From contig NC_071391.1 of the NCBI RefSeq assembly GCF_022682495.2, positions 80,255,161 to 80,319,160 of the forward strand: a DNA stretch of 64,000 nt. Direction: 5' to 3'. Origin of the DNA: Desmodus rotundus (Eukaryota; Chordata; Mammalia; Chiroptera; Phyllostomidae). Below are positions 60,806 through 64,000 of this stretch, one piece after another. The notes under the pieces are model-generated. The model worked only from the letters and a program-made list of their open reading frames with translations. It was not told the origin of the DNA and made no database searches. The first letter of the stretch is position 1. Every line of letters begins with the position of its first letter. The position numbers and the translations under genes were made by a program.

Positions 60806-61062
60806 GCAATAGAAGGAAAAAGCAAACAAAATATAACCAGAGACATTGAAGTTAAGAACAATGTAACAATAGCAAGGGCGGGGGTGGGGGGGTGGGGGCG
60901 GGGACAGTGGGTAGAGGGGATTACAGGAACTACTATAAAGGACACATGAACAAATCCAAGGGGGAGGGTGGAGAGGGGGGAGGGAAGTGGGTTCACCTGG
61001 GGTGGGGTGAAGGGATGGGGGAAAAGGCATACAACTGTAATTAAATAACAATAAATAAATTT
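60806..61062 (+). other. L1 3'UTR with G-rich tract
   Basis: After the ORF2 stop the 3'UTR contains a G-rich tract. The densest part, 60,876-60,904, has at least four runs of three or more G separated by single C or T bases, a canonical G-quadruplex pattern. A second G-rich block is at 60,960-61,020. AATAAA at 61,050-61,055 is the element's own poly(A) signal. Confidence 0.8.
61050..61055 (+). terminator. L1 poly(A) signal
   Basis: AATAAA lies 8 bases before the first A-tract. The transduced flank shows that it was bypassed at least once. Confidence 0.6.
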
Positions 61063-61074
61063 AAAAAAAAAAAA

Positions 61075-61143
61075 CAGATCGTAGCATATACATAGTATGT
61101 AATACTATTCAGCAATAAAAAGGAATGAACTATTGATACATGC
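61075..61143 (+). other. 3'-transduced flank of the young L1
   Basis: Sixty-nine bases between two A-tracts, inside the target-site duplication, and not part of the L1 3'UTR of the other copies. It holds AATAAA at 61,114-61,119, 24 bases before the second A-tract, as expected for a read-through transcript cleaved at a downstream signal. The sequence itself resembles the ORF2 end of an older L1 ('agcaataaaaaggaatgaac'). Confidence 0.85.
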
Positions 61144-61151
61144 AAAAAAAA

Positions 61152-61163
61152 AAAATATGTTCT
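61152..61163 (+). repeat. Target-site duplication (right) of the young L1
   Basis: AAAATATGTTCT, identical to 54,222-54,233. The first four A bases merge with the second A-tail. Confidence 0.9.
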
Positions 61164-64000
61164 CCCATTCTGTGGGTTGTCTCTTTATTGTGTCGATGTT
61201 TTCCTTAATTGCACAAAAACCTTTTAGTTTGATGTAGTCCTATTATTTTTTCTTTTGTTTCCCTTGCCTGGCAATGTATATCCAATAAAATACTACTATA
61301 AGCAGTGTCTAAGATTTTACTGCCTATGTTTTCTTCTAGGATTTTTAAGCTTTTGGGTTTAAGATTTAAGTCTTTAAACCATTTTGAATTTATTCTTGTG
61401 TGTGGTGTAAGACGTTGGTCTAGTTCCATTTTTCTGTACATATCTGTAATTTTCCCAACATCATTTATTTAGTAAACTATCTTTAGCCTATTGCATGTGC
61501 TTGCTTCCTCTGTCAAATATTAATTGACTATCAAGGTGTGGGTTTATTTCTGGGCTCTCTATTCTGTATCATTGAGCTGTGTATCTGTTTTTATGCTCAT
61601 ACCATGCTGTTTTGATTACTCTGGCCTTATAGTATAGTCTCATACTAGGTGCTGTGATTCCTCCAACTTTGTTCTTCTTTCTCAGGATCACTGTTGCTAT
61701 GCAGGGCCTTTTGTGGTTCCACATAAATTTTTGAAATATTTGTTCTAGTTCTGTGAAATATGTCATTGAAATCTTGATAAGACTTGCATTGAATCTATAG
61801 ATTACTTTGGATAGAAGAGACATTTTTATTGATGTTAATTCTTCCTATCCATGAACATGGTATGTGCTTCTACTTAATTGTATCTTCTTCAATTTCTTTC
61901 TTCAGTTTCTTAATAATTTTCTGAGTAGAAGTCTTTTTCTTTCTTGGTTAGGTTTATTCCTAGGTATTTTATTCTTTTTGAAGCAATTGTGAATGGGATT
62001 TTTTAAAATTTCCCTTTCTATTAGTTCATTATTGGCATATGAAAATGCAACTGATTTCTGGATACTAATTTTGTATCCTGCTACTTTGCTGAATTTATCT
62101 ATCAGTTCTAGTAGTTTTTTTGGTGGAATCTTTTGTGTTCTCTATTTACAGTATCATGCCATCTGCAAATAAAGATAGTTTTACTTTTTACTTCCCAGTG
62201 AAGATGGCTTTTATTTCTTTTTCTTATCTAATTTCTGTAGGTAGGACTTCCAGTGCTAAGTTGAATAAGAAAGGTGAATGTGGACGTCCCTGGACTATCC
62301 CTAGTCTTAAGGGGAATGCCTGTAGTCTTTGTTTATTGAGTATGATGCTGGCAGTGGGTTTGTCTTATATAGCCTTTCTTATCTTTAGGTATGTTCCCTC
62401 TATTCCCACATTGCTGAGAGTTTTTATCATAAGTGGGTGCTGGATTTTATCAGATGCTTTTTCTGCATCTATTTATATGATCACGTAGATTTCATCCTTT
62501 ATTTTGTTTATGTGGTGAAACATTTATTGAATTGCAAATGTTGTACCTACTTTGAATTTTGAAATAAACCTTAGTTGATTATGTTATGTGATCTTTTGGA
62601 TGCACTGTTGTATTCGGTTCACTAATATTTCTTAAGGATTTTAGCATCTATGTTCATCAGGGATATTGGCCTGTAATTTTCTTTCTTTGTAGTGTCTTTA
62701 TCTGGTTTTGGAATTAGGGTAATGTTGGCCTTGTAAAATGAGTTTGGGAATCTTCCCTCCTCTTGAATTTTGTGTAGTTTGAGAAGGAGAGGTGTTAGCT
62801 CTTCCCAGAATGTTTGGTAAAATTAGCCTGTGAAGCCATCTGGTCCAGGGCTTTTGTTCATTGGGAGTTTTTTTGATTACTGCTTCAATTACACTAGGTG
62901 TAATCTGTCTATTCAGTTTCTCTGATTGTTCCTGATTTACTTTTTGAATATTGTATATTTCTTGGAATTTATCCATTTCATCCAGATTGTCCAGTTTGTT
63001 GGCATATAGTAGTTCATAATATTTTCTTAAAATCATTTGTAGTTCTTTGGCATCGGTTGTTATTTATCCTCTTTCATTTCTGATTTTATTTACTTGGGGC
63101 CTCTCTCTTTTCTTCTTGATGAGTCTGATTAAATTTTTGTCAATCTTGCTTTTCTTTTCAAAGAAGCTCTTGGATTCATTGATTTTTGTATCCTGTTTAT
63201 ACACTCTTTTGTGATTTCTGCTCTAATCTTCATTATTTCCTTCCTTCTACTCACTTTGGGCTTTATTTTTGTTCTTTTTCAAGTTCCTTTAAGTTTAAAG
63301 TTAGATTGTTTATTTGAGCTTTTTCTTGTTTGTTTTGTTTTGTTTTGTTTTTGATATAACAATAATGCTTTGAATTTCCCTCTTAGGGTTGATTTTCCTG
63401 TGTCCCACAGATTTTGGATTGTTGTATCTCATTTTCATTTGTTTCAAGGTGTCTTTTGATTTCTTCATTGAACTCATTGTTGACCCATTAATTATTTAAT
63501 ATCATGTTATTTAGCTTCGGTCTCTTTGTGTGTTTTTCAGTGTTCTTCTTGTGATTTATTTCTATATTCATAGCACTGTGGTCAGAGAAGATGCTTGATA
63601 TTATTGAAATTTTCTTAAATTTATTGAGACCTGTTATGTGTCCTAACTTTTGTTCTTTTGTAGAAAATGTTCCATGTGCACTTCAAAAGAATGTATATTC
63701 TTCTGCTTTGGGCTGCAGTGCTGTGAAGATATCAATTAAATCCATTTCATCTAGTGTGTCATTTACAGCCACTGTCTCCTTGTTGATTTTCTCTCTGGAA
63801 GACCCATCCATTGAAGTCAATAGAGTATTAAAAATCTCAAGTATAACTGTATATCTGTAATTCTCTCCCTTTATGTCCATCAAGATTTGCTTCACATATT
63901 TAGGTGCTCCTATGTTGATTGTGTAAATGTTTACTAGGGTAATATCTTGTTGGATTGTTCCCTTTATCATTATGTAGCATCCTTCTTTGTCTCTTACTAT
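61156..64000 (-). mobile_element. Older L1 (minus), remainder of ORF2, continues past the window
   Basis: It resumes exactly where the 53,295-54,233 piece stopped and runs through the ORF2 C-terminal region, RT and linker into the endonuclease domain at the window edge. It is not closely related in sequence to the young L1 and looks like an older subfamily. Confidence 0.9.
61205..63970 (-). pseudogene. ORF2: Older L1 ORF2 pseudogene
   Basis: Read from right to left: endonuclease remnant 63,683-63,970 (ILEIFNTLLTSMDGSSREKI, where the GDFN motif has decayed); linker and RT entry 62,698-63,036 (NLDEMDKFQEIYNIQKVNQE); RT core around 62,120-62,488 in the antisense of the frame shown there; 61,569-61,823 ([20 protein letters not shown]); 61,205-61,441 (RKMELDQRLTPHTRINSKWF). 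Many stops and shifts are present. Non-functional. Confidence 0.85.

Larger units (their letters stand above)
54234..61151 (+). mobile_element. Full-length young L1 with 3' transduction
   Basis: This is the most complete L1 here: 5'UTR 54,234-56,005, ORF1 56,006-56,938, a 46-base spacer, ORF2 56,985-60,805, 3'UTR to 61,062, first A-tract 61,063-61,074, transduced flank 61,075-61,143, and a second A-tract merging with the right target-site duplication. It is inserted into an older L1 in the opposite orientation. Exact 12-bp duplications and nearly intact frames mark it as the youngest element in the window. ORF1 has one nonsense codon and ORF2 one frameshift, so it is probably dead. The L1 family name cannot be given without a library. 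Confidence 0.95.

Overview
The window is nuclear DNA from a mammal, most probably a bat of the Yangochiroptera. Two copies of a tRNA-derived SINE that read like the bat Ves family (1,415-1,668 and 4,205-4,385, both minus strand) sit among LINE-1 (L1) elements, ORF1-only 'half-L1' (HAL1) elements, MIR/L2 fossils, MER5- and Tigger-type DNA-transposon relics and retroviral LTR fragments. No Helitrons or recent hAT/piggyBac elements were recognised, which argues weakly against a vespertilionid. No host protein-coding gene, tRNA or rRNA was found. Every long open frame is either retrotransposon-derived or a chance or antisense frame.

Layout. 1-2,040: unassigned sequence with a MIR piece and a Ves SINE. 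2,041-3,645: 5'-truncated HAL1 (minus). 3,646-9,414: unassigned sequence with MIRs, a second Ves and an old L1 3' end. 9,415-19,163: a three-layer nest made of a HAL1 (plus), a 5'-truncated L1 in its A-rich tail (plus), and inside that L1 a 4.95-kb inverted L1 piece (minus) carrying a 5'UTR, ORF1 and half of ORF2 but no 3' end. 20,650-22,882: an ERVL-MaLR LTR split by a HAL1 (minus). 23,520-23,971: a probable solo LTR (minus). 24,000-31,980: mostly unassigned. 31,982-33,912: a HAL1 (plus) almost identical to the one at 20.8-22.5 kb. 34,458-36,036: a twin-primed L1. 36,040-46,668: unassigned, with MIR/L2 and Tigger relics. 46,669-48,716: full-length HAL1 (minus). 48,717-53,096: unassigned with MIRs. 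53,097-64,000: an old minus-strand L1 interrupted at 54,234-61,151 by a nearly intact full-length plus-strand L1.

How the parts relate. L1 ORF2p supplies the endonuclease and reverse transcriptase that mobilise L1, HAL1 and Ves; none of the copies here is intact. The most complete L1 (54,234-61,151) has a CpG-rich 5'UTR, ORF1 with one nonsense codon, ORF2 with one frameshift, a 3'UTR, and 69 bp of transduced 3' flank ending in a second A-tail, all inside a 12-bp target-site duplication.

The most notable observation is the HAL1 pair. The copy at 20,761-22,663 carries about 110-123 bp of non-HAL1 DNA that matches the sequence just upstream of the HAL1 at 32,088, and it has its own target-site duplication. 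This looks like a 5' transduction from a source only about 10 kb away. Both copies share the same ORF1 lesions, so the source appears to have been already dead and was mobilised in trans. All family names rest on recognition by eye; no database search was run.
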